Source: Lichenicoccus sp965213775 | GTDB taxonomy: Bacteria > Pseudomonadota > Alphaproteobacteria > Acetobacterales > Acetobacteraceae | Assembly (NCBI GenBank): GCA_965213775.1 | Contig: CBDCAC010000001.1 | Span: 62,001 to 126,000, forward strand | DNA: 64,000 nt | Reading direction: 5' to 3' | Position numbers and translations under genes: made by a program | Part shown: piece by piece, positions 39,098-47,874 of the stretch | Position numbering within the stretch: position 1 is the first letter of the stretch | Layout: each line of letters begins with the position of its first letter | The notes under the pieces: model-generated | Database searches by the model: none | Told to the model about the DNA's origin: nothing | Seen by the model: only the letters and a program-made list of their open reading frames with translations

Positions 39098-39934
39098 ATG
39101 ATCGACCAGGCAGCATCGCAGCCGATCCCCAACCAGCGCGCCCCCGATCAGCGTGCCCCCAACCAGCAAGTCAGGCGCCTGCCGGTGCCGGCGATCCGGC
39201 GCATCGGCACCGCCGACCTGGGCGCGGCCCTGCAGCTCGGCTGGCACGACTTCCGCGCCATCCCGAGCCAGCTGTTCTTCCTGTGCATCATCTATCCGGT
39301 GGTGGCGGTGGTGTTCTGGAAGTTCACCGCCGGGCACGGGCTGCTGCCGCTGTTCTACCCGATGATCTCCGGCTTCGCGCTGGTGGGGCCGATCGCGGCG
39401 ATCGGGCTCTACGAGATCAGCCTGCGCCGCGAGCACGGCCAGCCCGCCACCTGGCGCAACTGCTTCGACGTGCTGCGCTCGCCGAACCTGGGCTCGATCG
39501 TCCTGCTGGCGCTGGGGCTGGTGGCGATCTTCGCGGTCTGGATCACCATCGCCCAGGGCATCTACCACGCGGCATTCGGCGACACCTCCTTCAGCCGGAT
39601 GTCGGACTTCCTGGGCGCCCTGTTCGCGACCTCGGGCGGCTGGTTCCTGATCCTCGCCGGCAACCTGATCGGGCTGGTGTTCGCGATCATCGTGCTCGCG
39701 ATCAGCGTGGTGTCGTTCCCGATGATGCTCGACCGCAACGTCGACGTGACGCTGGCGGTGCGTACCTCGCTGCGTGCGGTGGCGCGCAACCCGCTCGTGC
39801 TGGCGCAGTGGGGCGTCATCGTCGGCGCGCTGGTCCTGCTGGGCTCGCTGCTGGCCTTCGTCGGCCTCGCCGTGGTGCTGCCGGTGCTGGGACACGCGAC
39901 CTGGCACCTGTATCGACGCCTGGTGGCCAATTGA
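39098..39934 (+). CDS. DUF2189-like integral membrane protein
   Basis: This 278-residue inner-membrane protein has about six hydrophobic segments. It carries the DUF2189-type pattern: IGTADLGAALQLGWHDFR near the N-terminus, GPIAAIGLYEISLRREHG in the middle, PMMLDRNVDVTLAVRTS, and a last helix ending GHATWHLYRRLV. The function of the family is unknown. Residues 11-25 are a three-unit repeat (PNQRA, PDQRA, PNQQV) encoded by a 15-base tandem array. Its TGA overlaps an in-frame TTG of the tenA gene, suggesting coupling. Confidence 0.8.
   Translation: MIDQAASQPIPNQRAPDQRAPNQQVRRLPVPAIRRIGTADLGAALQLGWHDFRAIPSQLFFLCIIYPVVAVVFWKFTAGHGLLPLFYPMISGFALVGPIAAIGLYEISLRREHGQPATWRNCFDVLRSPNLGSIVLLALGLVAIFAVWITIAQGIYHAAFGDTSFSRMSDFLGALFATSGGWFLILAGNLIGLVFAIIVLAISVVSFPMMLDRNVDVTLAVRTSLRAVARNPLVLAQWGVIVGALVLLGSLLAFVGLAVVLPVLGHATWHLYRRLVAN
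39128..39172. repeat. three-unit 15-bp tandem repeat inside the DUF2189-like gene
   Basis: Units cccaaccagcgcgcc, cccgatcagcgtgcc and cccaaccagcaagtc encode a Pro-Asn/Asp-Gln-rich N-terminal linker before the first membrane helix. The unit length keeps the reading frame, so copy number could vary without loss of function. Confidence 0.8.
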
Positions 39935-39942
39935 GCCCGGCC

Positions 39943-40624
39943 ATGGACCTGCCGGCGCTCGCGACCGGCACCCTGTTCGCCCGGCTGCGCGCGGACTGCG
40001 CCGAGGAGTGGCGGGCCTACACCCATCACGGCTTCGTCGCCTCACTCGGCGCCGGCACGCTGGAGCTGGCGTCGTTCCGCCGCTTCCTGGTGCAGGACTA
40101 TCTCTACCTGATCCAGTACGCCCGCGCCTACGCGCTGGCGGTCTTCAAGGACCCCGACATCGCCGGGATGCGGCGCAGCGCGCGGCTGCTGGCAGACCTG
40201 CTCGACACCGAGCTCGCCCTGCACGTCGGCTACTGCCGCGAGTGGGGGGCTGCAGGAGGACGAGCTCGCGCGCCAGCCGGAGAGCCTCGAGCTGCTGGCC
40301 TACACGCGCTTCATGCTCGATTGCGGCCAGCGCGGCGACATCCTCGACCTGATGGTGTCGCTCTCGGCCTGCCTGGTCGGCTACGCCGAGATCGGGCTCC
40401 GCCTGGCCGCCGATCCGCACACGCGCCGGCAGGACAACCCCTACCTGCCCTGGATCGGCGTCTATGGCGGCGCGCACTATGTCGGGCTCGCCAACGAGGG
40501 GGTGGAGCGGCTCGACTCGCTGGCGCGCTCGCACGGCGCCGAGGCGCGCTACCCGATGCTGCTGCACAGCTTCCGTACCACCGTCCGCCTTGAGGCGGCG
40601 TTCTGGACCCCAGGCGGCGGATAA
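39943..40624 (+). pseudogene. tenA: TenA/PqqC-fold thiaminase II gene with a +1 frameshift
   Basis: Two adjacent frames together give a complete 226-residue TenA-like protein. The first runs from the ATG at 39943 to codon 102 (FVASLGAGTLELASFRRFLV, QDYLYL). The second continues with LQEDELARQPESLELL and has the catalytic-type cysteine and tyrosine in ACLVGYAEIG and the late glutamate in RLEAAFW. The frames join at a run of six G (40244-40249); five G would restore one frame. TenA salvages thiamine pyrimidine. The break may be a real mutation, a slippage site or a base-calling error. All active-site residues are otherwise intact. Confidence 0.8.
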
Positions 40625-40741
40625 AGCAAGGCAAGGGCGCTGCCCCTGACCCGTTGGGGCCCGCGCCCCAAACCCCACTTTCTAAATTAAGGTTCTCAAA
40701 GGCTTGCCTTCGATGGGGTCAAGGGGAAAAGCCCCTTGCCT
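40625..40741. repeat. dispersed palindromic intergenic repeat, copy 6 (full length)
   Basis: A full bipartite copy: AAGGGC-gct-GCCCCT, gacccgtt, GGGGCCCGCGCCCC, an AT-rich middle (actttctaaattaagg), aaggcttgccttcgatggggtc and AAGGGG-aaaa-GCCCCTT. It fills the tail-to-tail gap between tenA and the next gene and abuts that gene's stop codon. Confidence 0.92.
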
Positions 40742-41776
40742 TTACCGCTCCGGCCTCGCGCGGGCGGAGGCGTCCCACTCGGCGGGGCTCGACATCTCGT
40801 CGAACCTTCGTGGCTTGGGGCCGGCGGCGCGTATGTTGATCAGGTTCTGCAGCAGGCTGAACCAGAACGGGGCGCCCAGCGCCACCGCGCCCGCGGTCAG
40901 CAGCCAGCCGCACGGCGTCGCCCAGGAGAGGTGGGGAACCGACCAGCCGAACGGGATCTGCTGCGCCTCGAACAGCCGCAGCGGCGCCAGCACCGTTGGC
41001 TCCAGGGACGGCAGCCGTGCGGCGGCATCCGGCGCCGCGAGGCTCCGCGCCTGTGCCAGCATCGCCGCGCGCAGCGCGGGGGTCTGCCACAGCATGCGGG
41101 CGACGCGCAGGCTGTCCACGTTCAGCGCCAGCGCCAGCACGATGCCGAAGATGATCATGACATACTGGCTCAGCCGCTTGTAGATGCCGCTCACCCGGTC
41201 CATCGCGTCGTTGAACCACTGCTCCAGCCCGGCGCGGAACGCGTCGACGTCGCGGCCGGCGTCGCGCAGGAACATGGACAGCGTCCGCTTCAGGTCACCC
41301 TCGGGAAGCCCCGCGACGCTGCGGTCGAGCTGGGTGAAGACCGGGTCGTCGGAGCCGTCGCGCAGCGTCTCCAGCAGCGCCAGCGAGAAGGTCCGGGCCG
41401 GAATATACGACGGCAGCTTCGAGGGCGTGCCGCGCAGCAGCGGATGCGTCGACACGCCGAGCACGCGGCGCAGCACCGCCTGCTCCGGGGTGGCGGCGCC
41501 GAGCGGGTTGCGCGCGATGAGCTTGGCCAGACGGTCGGCGGCACTCTGGCCGGGCTCGGAGGTGAAGTGCGCACGCAGGAAGTCGCGGGCGTCGACCCAG
41601 CGGAAACTCGCCGTGCTGCCGTTGTCGAGGATGACGTCGATCCCCTTGGCGAGGTAGGTGCCGCGCCAGGCGAAGATCCCCGCGATGACCTCCTGCACGC
41701 CGCTCGCGATCAGCGCCAGCAGGAAGTAGGTGAAGACCAGCGCGATGATCACGTCGAGGACGCTGCTCAGGGTCAT
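40742..41776 (-). CDS. conserved membrane protein of unknown function, 344 aa
   Basis: I recognise the general pattern of a conserved hypothetical membrane protein but no function. It has an N-terminal helix (SSVLDVIIALVFTYFLLALIA) and a long soluble middle (about 45-215) with WFNDAMDRVSGIYKR. A helix follows (QYVMIIFGIVLALALN), and a C-terminal helix runs into the family-like stretch GAPFWFSLLQNLINIRAAG. The soluble middle is probably cytoplasmic. It is divergent from the carrier-protein gene across a 205-base gap. Confidence 0.75.
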   Translation of the reverse strand: MTLSSVLDVIIALVFTYFLLALIASGVQEVIAGIFAWRGTYLAKGIDVILDNGSTASFRWVDARDFLRAHFTSEPGQSAADRLAKLIARNPLGAATPEQAVLRRVLGVSTHPLLRGTPSKLPSYIPARTFSLALLETLRDGSDDPVFTQLDRSVAGLPEGDLKRTLSMFLRDAGRDVDAFRAGLEQWFNDAMDRVSGIYKRLSQYVMIIFGIVLALALNVDSLRVARMLWQTPALRAAMLAQARSLAAPDAAARLPSLEPTVLAPLRLFEAQQIPFGWSVPHLSWATPCGWLLTAGAVALGAPFWFSLLQNLINIRAAGPKPRRFDEMSSPAEWDASARARPER

Positions 41777-41880
41777 GCCGCCGCTCCGAACGCGCCGGCG
41801 GGCGCCGGCGGAATAGTCGCCTCATGGTACAGGAACCCAAACCGGATCGTTGCGGAATCCTGTGGCCGACGCGCGCTCGC

Positions 41881-41910
41881 TTGATGAAGCCTGCGCGGGG
41901 ACCATATCTT
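41881..41910 (+). promoter_or_regulatory. possible promoter of the carrier-protein gene
   Basis: TTGATG (41881-41886), an 18-base spacer and TATCTT (41905-41910) resemble a sigma-70 promoter, giving a leader of about 65 bases. Both hexamers match the consensus at four of six positions. Confidence 0.3.
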
Positions 41911-41981
41911 GCGCCCCTCGGGATGCCGTCGATCCTCGCCGCACCCGGTTCGGGACGCGCACCAGACACAGGCCATGCTCC

Positions 41982-42236
41982 ATGACCGAGGACGAGATCC
42001 TGCGACAGCTGACCGAGATCTTCCGCGAGACGTTCGGCGACGACACGCTGATGCTGAAGCCCCAGACCACGGCGGAGGACATCGAGGATTGGGACTCGTT
42101 CAACCAGATCAACATCCTGGTCGCGACCGAGGTGCGGTTCAGGATCAAGTTCCAGACCGCCGAGACCGGGAACCTGAAGGATGTCGGCCACCTGGTCGCG
42201 CTCATCGAGCGCAAGCTGGCGGCGGCGCATCGCTGA
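41982..42236 (+). CDS. acyl carrier protein (dedicated, non-fatty-acid type)
   Basis: The 84-residue protein has the four-helix ACP pattern and the phosphopantetheine attachment serine Ser39 in WDSFNQINIL. It is less acidic than the fatty-acid AcpP and lacks the DSLD motif, so it is probably a specialised carrier. It converges on the MBOAT gene. Carrier, MBOAT acyltransferase and a DltD/AlgJ-like partner are the components of D-alanylation and related polymer acylation, so it may deliver the acyl group. No dedicated adenylating enzyme is seen nearby. Confidence 0.85.
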   Translation: MTEDEILRQLTEIFRETFGDDTLMLKPQTTAEDIEDWDSFNQINILVATEVRFRIKFQTAETGNLKDVGHLVALIERKLAAAHR

Positions 42237-42239
42237 GCC

Positions 42240-42363
42240 GAGCCAAGGCAAGGGCTCTGCCCTTGACCCGTTGGAGCCGCAGGCCCCAAACCCCGATTTC
42301 TTAGGCTAAGGTTTTCAAAGGCTTGCCTTTGATGGGGTCAAGGGGCGAAGCCGCTTGCCTTCT
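42240..42363. repeat. dispersed palindromic intergenic repeat, copy 7 (full length)
   Basis: A full bipartite copy in the same orientation as copy 6: AAGGGC-tct-GCCCTT, gacccgtt, GGAGCCGCAGGCCCC, an AT-rich middle (cgatttcttaggctaagg), aaggcttgcctttgatgg and AAGGGGCGAAGCCGCTT. It separates the carrier-protein and MBOAT genes tail to tail. Confidence 0.92.
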
Positions 42364-42380
42364 CCTCGTTCCGCAGCCTG

Positions 42381-43994
42381 CTAGAACTGGAAATACAGGA
42401 ACCGGCTCGGATCATCGAGGCCGTACAGGCTGCCGAGCAGCAGGATGCCGATCGCCACCCCCCAGCGTATTCCCGGATACCAGCGCAGGCTCGGCCGCGG
42501 GAACGGCCTGACCTGCTCCAGCGCGGGGGCGAAGTTGACCATGATCTGCTGGGTGTTCGGCAGCGCCCAGACGATCGCGAAGCCCACGACGATGCGCAGC
42601 CAGGCCTTCAGCTCGGCGGCATGGTCGCTCAGCGTGATCAGCCCCGCACCCCCCATGCGCGCGATCGGGCCATAGGCCCAGCCGAACAGCCGGCTCGGCA
42701 GGATGATCGACCCCGCGACCGGGTGCAGACCCAGCAGGCCGCCGAGCATGGAGACGGCGTCGGGCGCGGAGTTGGCGCGGAAGAACACCTGGGCGACGAG
42801 CACGGCGAGGAAGGTGATCGCAACGCTCGGCACGATGCTGCGCCAGCGCTCGGGCCGCTTGGACTTGCCCCGGCTCGGGCGGAACACCCTCCAGGCGTGG
42901 TTGACCGAGAGGTAGGTCCCGTGCAGCAGGCCGAAGATCAGGAACTGCAGGCCGGCGCCGTGCCAGATGCCGGCCAGCGTCATGGTGAAGAACACGGGCA
43001 GCAGGATCATGCTGGCGAAGCCGGTAGCACTTCGCATCGCCTGGCGTGAGCTCTGCCGTCCCCGCGCCGCCCGGCGGCGCGTCACCCAGAGCGCCACCGG
43101 GTTGTAGAGGTAGAGATTGAGGTAGTGCGTCAGCGTCATGTGCCAGCGCTGCCAGAAATCGATGATCGAGCGGCTCTTGTACGGCGAGTTGAAGTTGAGC
43201 GGGAACACCACGCCGAACAGCCGCGCGATGCCGATCGCCATGTCCGAATAGCCGGAGAAGTCGAAATAGAGCTGCAGCGCGTAGCTCAGCACCGCCTGCC
43301 AGGCGCCGTACGTGCTGAGCAGGTGCGGGGCCGCGAAGCCCGGATCGGCGATCCGGCCCAGCGGATCGGCGATCACCACCTTCTTGCACAGCCCGATCAC
43401 GAAGATGCTCAGCCCGATGCTGAGCCGCTCCAGGCGGAACCGGTAGGTCGCGGGGCGCGCGAATTGCGGGATCATCTCCTGGTTGTGCAGGATCGGCCCG
43501 GCGATCAGGTGGGGGAAGAACATGACGAACACGGCGTATTCGAGCAGGCCGTGCGCCCTGACCATGCCGCCGCTGAGGTCGACCAAGTAGCCGATCTGGG
43601 TGAAGGTGAAGAACGAGATGCCCAGCGGCAGGATCAGGCCGTCGCGGCCGCCGAACGGCATCAGGTCGAGCAGGCCGAGGAACGTCAGCAGCGTGAACAG
43701 GTACTTGTAGAAGAACAGCAGCAGCAGGTTGCCGCTCACGCCGACGCTGAGTGCGGCGATCTTCAGGCGCGGGCGCTCGGCCGCCGCTCCGATCAGCCGC
43801 CCCAGCACGTAGTTGAACGCGACCGAGCCGAGCAGCAGCGGCACGAAGCGTGGGTTCCACCAGCCGTAGAACAGCACCGAGCTGCCGATCAGCCAGGCCA
43901 GCGCGGCGGCGCGCCCGAGCATCGCCGACAGGTAGAAGCCGATCAGCGCCAGCGGCAGGAAGGCGAACATGAACTCGTAGGAGTTGAACAGCAT
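42381..43994 (-). CDS. MBOAT family membrane O-acyltransferase (AlgI/DltB-like)
   Basis: The 537-residue polytopic protein matches AlgI/DltB. It has SSVLFYGWWNPRFVP, GISFFTFTQIGYLVD, DPLGRIAD, FDFSGYSDMAIGIARLFG and PLNFNSPYKSRSIIDFWQRWH. The catalytic histidine is in GIWHGAG. Such enzymes move an acyl group across the inner membrane onto an extracytoplasmic polymer. With the carrier-protein and GDSS-type neighbours it should acylate a polysaccharide or envelope glycan; acetyl is the commonest donor in AlgI relatives. The gene lies 16 bases after the SGNH-like gene in the same operon. Confidence 0.92.
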   Translation of the reverse strand: MLFNSYEFMFAFLPLALIGFYLSAMLGRAAALAWLIGSSVLFYGWWNPRFVPLLLGSVAFNYVLGRLIGAAAERPRLKIAALSVGVSGNLLLLFFYKYLFTLLTFLGLLDLMPFGGRDGLILPLGISFFTFTQIGYLVDLSGGMVRAHGLLEYAVFVMFFPHLIAGPILHNQEMIPQFARPATYRFRLERLSIGLSIFVIGLCKKVVIADPLGRIADPGFAAPHLLSTYGAWQAVLSYALQLYFDFSGYSDMAIGIARLFGVVFPLNFNSPYKSRSIIDFWQRWHMTLTHYLNLYLYNPVALWVTRRRAARGRQSSRQAMRSATGFASMILLPVFFTMTLAGIWHGAGLQFLIFGLLHGTYLSVNHAWRVFRPSRGKSKRPERWRSIVPSVAITFLAVLVAQVFFRANSAPDAVSMLGGLLGLHPVAGSIILPSRLFGWAYGPIARMGGAGLITLSDHAAELKAWLRIVVGFAIVWALPNTQQIMVNFAPALEQVRPFPRPSLRWYPGIRWGVAIGILLLGSLYGLDDPSRFLYFQF

Positions 43995-44010
43995 CGAGCG
44001 GACCTGCCTG

Positions 44011-45030
44011 CTAGCTATGGCCGCCGGCGATGCGCTGCCGGCTCGTCATCAGCCTGGTATGCTGCGACATCGTGTAGGACTCGATGAAGTTCGCGAGACG
44101 GATGGTGGCCTCGTCGGCCCCGTCCTTGGTCACGTGAACGCGCCATCCGTCATCGATGAAGTAGCGGCCCGGCAGGGTCTGCGGCTGGTTGTCGGCGACC
44201 CCGCGATAGGCGGCCAGGATCGCGGGGTAGGTCGGATCGCACGACGGCACCGGGGCCACGTAGACGATCACGTCGATGCCGCGGCGGCGATAGGCGTCGC
44301 GGAACCTGGCGATCTGCTCGCGATCCGGCGGCGACAGCGGCTTGAACGGCAGGGTGCATCGATCGGTGAGGTTCGCCGGCGTGGCAAGGTAGCCGCCGGG
44401 ACGCAGGATGGAGAGCGGGCGTCCGGGCCTGCGTATCGCGAACCAGCCGCGCTCGGCGCGCATCTCCGCCGAGGCCTTCTTCCACCAGATCTCCGACAGG
44501 CTGAACTGGGCCCAGCCCTGCTGCAGGAAGATGATCGGAAGCTGGATGAGCCGGCGCGGATCGCTGGCGAAGATCCTGCCGATCTCGGCCAGGCTGCCGT
44601 GTCGCAGCGCCACCCGGGCGCCGTCGTTCCACAGATGCTCCATGTCGGTCTGCGGCTGCACCAGGGTCCAGGGGCTGACATAGAGCACGATGAGGCTCGG
44701 CCGGCTGTTGCGCGCCAGGTAGTGGTCGAGCAGGATCCCCGGGAAGAAGACGATGCTGCCGGCCGGCATGCCCAGGTTGATCGCGCTAACATGAAGCCTC
44801 TGCGCCAGCAGGTTCGGCCGCGCGCCGAATACCAGGGACGAATCGCCGACCATCACGATGTCGGCCACCTGATCGTGCAGGGCGAACTTGAAGCAATCTG
44901 TCGGATTCCAGAACACCCGGCTGTACTTGCAGTACAGCACGTTCGATCTGATAGCGAAATAAGGAGCAGAAAGTAATACCGTAGTGAAGAGTGCGGCCGC
45001 GATCAGGAAGCGGGCATGCCCGTGTCTCAT
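44011..45030 (-). CDS. AlgJ/AlgX- or DltD-like SGNH partner of the MBOAT protein
   Basis: The 339-residue protein has an N-terminal membrane anchor (about 7-27) and an extracytoplasmic domain starting with VMVGDSSLVFGARP (Gly62, Asp63, Ser64). This is the block I motif of SGNH-type transferases that pair with MBOAT proteins. Later segments (LIVLYVSPWTLV, IDVIVYVAPVPSCDP) fit the alternating strand pattern. A clear DxxH catalytic pair is not obvious, so activity is uncertain. It is encoded directly before the MBOAT gene, and its own start has GAAGAGG upstream. Confidence 0.72.
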   Translation of the reverse strand: MRHGHARFLIAAALFTTVLLSAPYFAIRSNVLYCKYSRVFWNPTDCFKFALHDQVADIVMVGDSSLVFGARPNLLAQRLHVSAINLGMPAGSIVFFPGILLDHYLARNSRPSLIVLYVSPWTLVQPQTDMEHLWNDGARVALRHGSLAEIGRIFASDPRRLIQLPIIFLQQGWAQFSLSEIWWKKASAEMRAERGWFAIRRPGRPLSILRPGGYLATPANLTDRCTLPFKPLSPPDREQIARFRDAYRRRGIDVIVYVAPVPSCDPTYPAILAAYRGVADNQPQTLPGRYFIDDGWRVHVTKDGADEATIRLANFIESYTMSQHTRLMTSRQRIAGGHS

Positions 45031-45180
45031 CGAAACATCGCCTCTTCCGTCGCCTGGGCGCGACGGCCCTGTCCTCGGCCATGATGTCTTAGCCGCCGCT
45101 GCCTGTCAGCCTCCAGGCGCACGCGGATATGGTCGTGACGGGCTCGATCGGCAACGCCGGCCGGACCGGGCCGCGCGCCG

Positions 45181-46278
45181 CTATCTGCCGCCCGCCGCCG
45201 CGAGGTCGACGGCGTGCAGATCATGCTGCATGACCGGCAGCGTCGCCGGACGGGAATCCGTCGAAGGATCGGGGTTCAGCACCGCCCGGCGCCTGCGTCC
45301 GAGCAGCATGACCCGGCGCTTGCCCGGCCCGCAGCACAGCGCCTCCCTGGTGAAGCCGCTCGCGTAGGCATAGCGCCAGCGCAACGCCAGCAGGCGCGTG
45401 GTGTGCCTCGGCATCACCATCACGATCGGCAGGGCGATCGCCTCGATCAGCAGGCGCCTGAAGAACTCGCGGTGCACCAGCGCCTGCTGTCCGAGCAGCC
45501 GGCGGGTATGCACCGTAGACGCGCCCTGCCAGTAGAGACGCGAGAGCAGCCACTCGACGTTGAGCCGCCTGGCCTGGATCGAGTGGTGCACGACGATGCG
45601 GGAATCGTAGACCGCCGAGAACCCGGCATCCTGCAGACGCCAGGCCAGCTGCACGTCCTCGTCTGACTGCAGCACCAGTCCGAGCCGGCCCAGCGCCTCG
45701 GCGAAGCCGCCATGGCGAAGCATGACGTCCCGGCGCAGGATCATGTTGACGCCGTAGGGCTCGATGCTGGCCGGCAGCGCCGCGGTGCGATACTCGCCCG
45801 CCCCCTCATGCTCGATGATCGACAGCACGCCGCGGAGGGAATGCGGCCACCACCTCGGCAGCGGGCGTTCCCAGACCGGAAGCACCCGGCCCCCCAGTAC
45901 CGCCGGGCGGCAGCCCCGCTCGACGAGGACGTGCTGGATCTGCTCGATCCAGTCGGGTGCCGCCATCGCGTCGTCGTCGATATAGGCCACGTAATCGCCG
46001 GTGGCGGCGCGGGCGCCGGCGTTGCGCGCGAGGCTCACTCCGGATCGCTCCAGGCGAAGCAGACGGGCATTGCCGACCTGCTCGACCAGACGCTCGAGCT
46101 CGGAATGCACCGCGGCAGGGGAGCCGCTGTCGACCAGGATGATCTCGAACGCGTGCTGACCCACGGTCTGACGCGCGAGCGACGCCATGCAGCTGCGGAC
46201 ATAGTGCAGGCGGTCATGGCTGCACAGGATGACGGATATCGTCGGCCGCACCTGGGAGACGGCTGGAACCCCGTCCAT
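45181..46278 (-). CDS. family 2 glycosyltransferase
   Basis: The 365-residue GT-A enzyme begins with ISVILCSHDRLHYVRSCM, has ILVDSGSP, the metal/nucleotide DDD motif at 101-103 (YIDDDAM), the acceptor region QSDEDVQLAWRLQ and a C-terminal basic tail. It transfers a sugar from a nucleotide donor; the acceptor is unknown. The ATG at 46278 is decided by a strong GGAGGAG site; a longer frame upstream has no family similarity. It may act with the MBOAT and SGNH-like genes downstream on one extracellular glycan. Confidence 0.88.
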   Translation of the reverse strand: MDGVPAVSQVRPTISVILCSHDRLHYVRSCMASLARQTVGQHAFEIILVDSGSPAAVHSELERLVEQVGNARLLRLERSGVSLARNAGARAATGDYVAYIDDDAMAAPDWIEQIQHVLVERGCRPAVLGGRVLPVWERPLPRWWPHSLRGVLSIIEHEGAGEYRTAALPASIEPYGVNMILRRDVMLRHGGFAEALGRLGLVLQSDEDVQLAWRLQDAGFSAVYDSRIVVHHSIQARRLNVEWLLSRLYWQGASTVHTRRLLGQQALVHREFFRRLLIEAIALPIVMVMPRHTTRLLALRWRYAYASGFTREALCCGPGKRRVMLLGRRRRAVLNPDPSTDSRPATLPVMQHDLHAVDLAAAGGR

Positions 46279-46673
46279 CGAGTTCTCTCCTCCCGATGAG
46301 TGTCGCACGCCGATCACCTCCACCCTGTGCGTCCGCCGGCCCTCGTGAGGCGGGATATTCCGGAACGAGACCATTCTGTGCAAGAAACACTTGCGTGCCG
46401 GCCAGACGTCGAGGCCCCCGGGTCGAGGAGCCGGCGGCCCAGGGATCGATCGATGGTGTTCATCTCGAGAGGGAGTCCGCAACGCATGAGCGAGCCAGAG
46501 ACGGCGCGGCGATCAGGGGGATCGAGCCATGTGCGTTATCCGGCGGATTGGCGGCCGGCAGAGCCATCCGGATTTTCACCGGACTCCGAGCGAATGGCGT
46601 ATTGTTAGACCAGGCGAATGACCGCGGCAAGTTCAATCGTTATGATGACGGTTAACGTGAACGTCCGGGGGCG
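46279..46673. other. 395-base intergenic gap upstream of the glycosyltransferase gene
   Basis: This is the longest gap in the first 59 kb without a feature. It lies between the glycosyltransferase start and the ada stop, so the glycosyltransferase promoter should be here. The ada-proximal 60 bases are AT-richer (gaatggcgtattgttagacc). I see no convincing small gene, RNA or hairpin. Confidence 0.4.
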
Positions 46674-47768
46674 TCAGGCCGAACCCGCCTCGCGCGCCAG
46701 CAGGATGCGCTTGCGCTCCACCCCCCAGCGATAGCCGGACAGGCTGCCGTCGCTGCTGACCACGCGGTGGCACGGGATCGCCACCGCCAGCGGATTGGCC
46801 GCACAGGCCGCCGCCACCGCGCGCGCGGCGCCCGGCACGCCGATCCGGCGCGCCGTCTGCGCGTAGCTCACGGTCTCGCCCGCGGGCACCTGCCGGAGCG
46901 CTTCCCACACGCGCCGCTGGAACGCCGTGCCGCGCACGTCGAGCGGCAGGTCGAGGCCGAGGCGGGGCGCCTCGACGAGGCCGACCACCTGCGCCACCGA
47001 CGCCTCGAAGCCGGGGTCGCCGCCGATCAGCCCGGCCGCCGGGAAGCGGTCCTGCAGGTCGCGGAGCAGGAGGTCGGGATCGTCGCCGAGCAGGATGGCG
47101 CACACGCCCCTGGCGCTGGCGGCGACCAGGATCGCGCCGAGCGTGCACTGGCCCACCGCGAAGCGGATCTCGGTGGCGGCGCCGCCGGCGCGGAACGCGC
47201 GCGGGGTCATGCCCAGCATGGCATCGGCGGCCGCGTAGAAGCGGCCGCCCGAATTGAAACCGGCGGCGTAGATCGCCTCCGTCACCGTGCCGGCGCGTCG
47301 CAGCTGGTCGCGCACCTTGCGGGTCCGGCTTGCCGCCGCATAGCGCCCGGGCGTGAGGCCGGTGACAGCCTTGAAGACGCGGTGGAAATGGTGCGGGCTC
47401 AGGCACGCGGCCGCGGCCAGCGCGGCGAGCCGGGGCGGCTCGTCGGCCTGCTCGATCAGCCGGCAGATCTCGGCGATGCGGACCGCATGCCGGCGCGGTG
47501 CCGCCGCCTGGTCGGGCCTGCAGCGCCGGCAGGGCCGGAAGCCGGCGCGTTCGGCCTGCTCGGCATCGGCGTGGAAGCGGACGTTCCTCGGGTTGGCGGC
47601 GCGCGAGGCGCAGGACGGTCGGCAGTACACGCCGGTGGTCCGCACCGAGTAGAGGAAGGCGCCGTCCGCCGCCGGGTCTCGCGCCAGCACCGCGGCCCAG
47701 CGCGGGTCCTGCTGGGTGGGCGGCTCGGGGGGCGGCACGGGGACGGGCGGATGCCGGGTGGCGTCCAT
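46674..47768 (-). CDS. ada: bifunctional Ada: alkylation-damage regulator and O6-methylguanine methyltransferase
   Basis: Ada removes methyl groups from phosphotriesters and from O6-methylguanine, and activates the adaptive response. The 364-residue product has the N-terminal zinc-cysteine domain with Cys49 (GVYCRPSC), Cys53, Cys80 and Cys83. An AraC-type helix-turn-helix follows (LAALAAAACLSPHHFHRVFK), and the C-terminal MGMT domain has acceptor Cys333 in PCHRV. All three parts are intact. The ATG at 47768 has GGAG seven bases upstream; a longer frame upstream is low complexity. Confidence 0.95.
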   Translation of the reverse strand: MDATRHPPVPVPPPEPPTQQDPRWAAVLARDPAADGAFLYSVRTTGVYCRPSCASRAANPRNVRFHADAEQAERAGFRPCRRCRPDQAAAPRRHAVRIAEICRLIEQADEPPRLAALAAAACLSPHHFHRVFKAVTGLTPGRYAAASRTRKVRDQLRRAGTVTEAIYAAGFNSGGRFYAAADAMLGMTPRAFRAGGAATEIRFAVGQCTLGAILVAASARGVCAILLGDDPDLLLRDLQDRFPAAGLIGGDPGFEASVAQVVGLVEAPRLGLDLPLDVRGTAFQRRVWEALRQVPAGETVSYAQTARRIGVPGAARAVAAACAANPLAVAIPCHRVVSSDGSLSGYRWGVERKRILLAREAGSA

Positions 47769-47874
47769 GATGGGCTCCGATGCAGGTCGCGGTCGCATCC
47801 TGGCGCGCGGCGGCGGACCGCGCACCCCGGCCGTTGCGATCGTATCGAGGCGGCCCACGTCCGGCGGGACGGCC

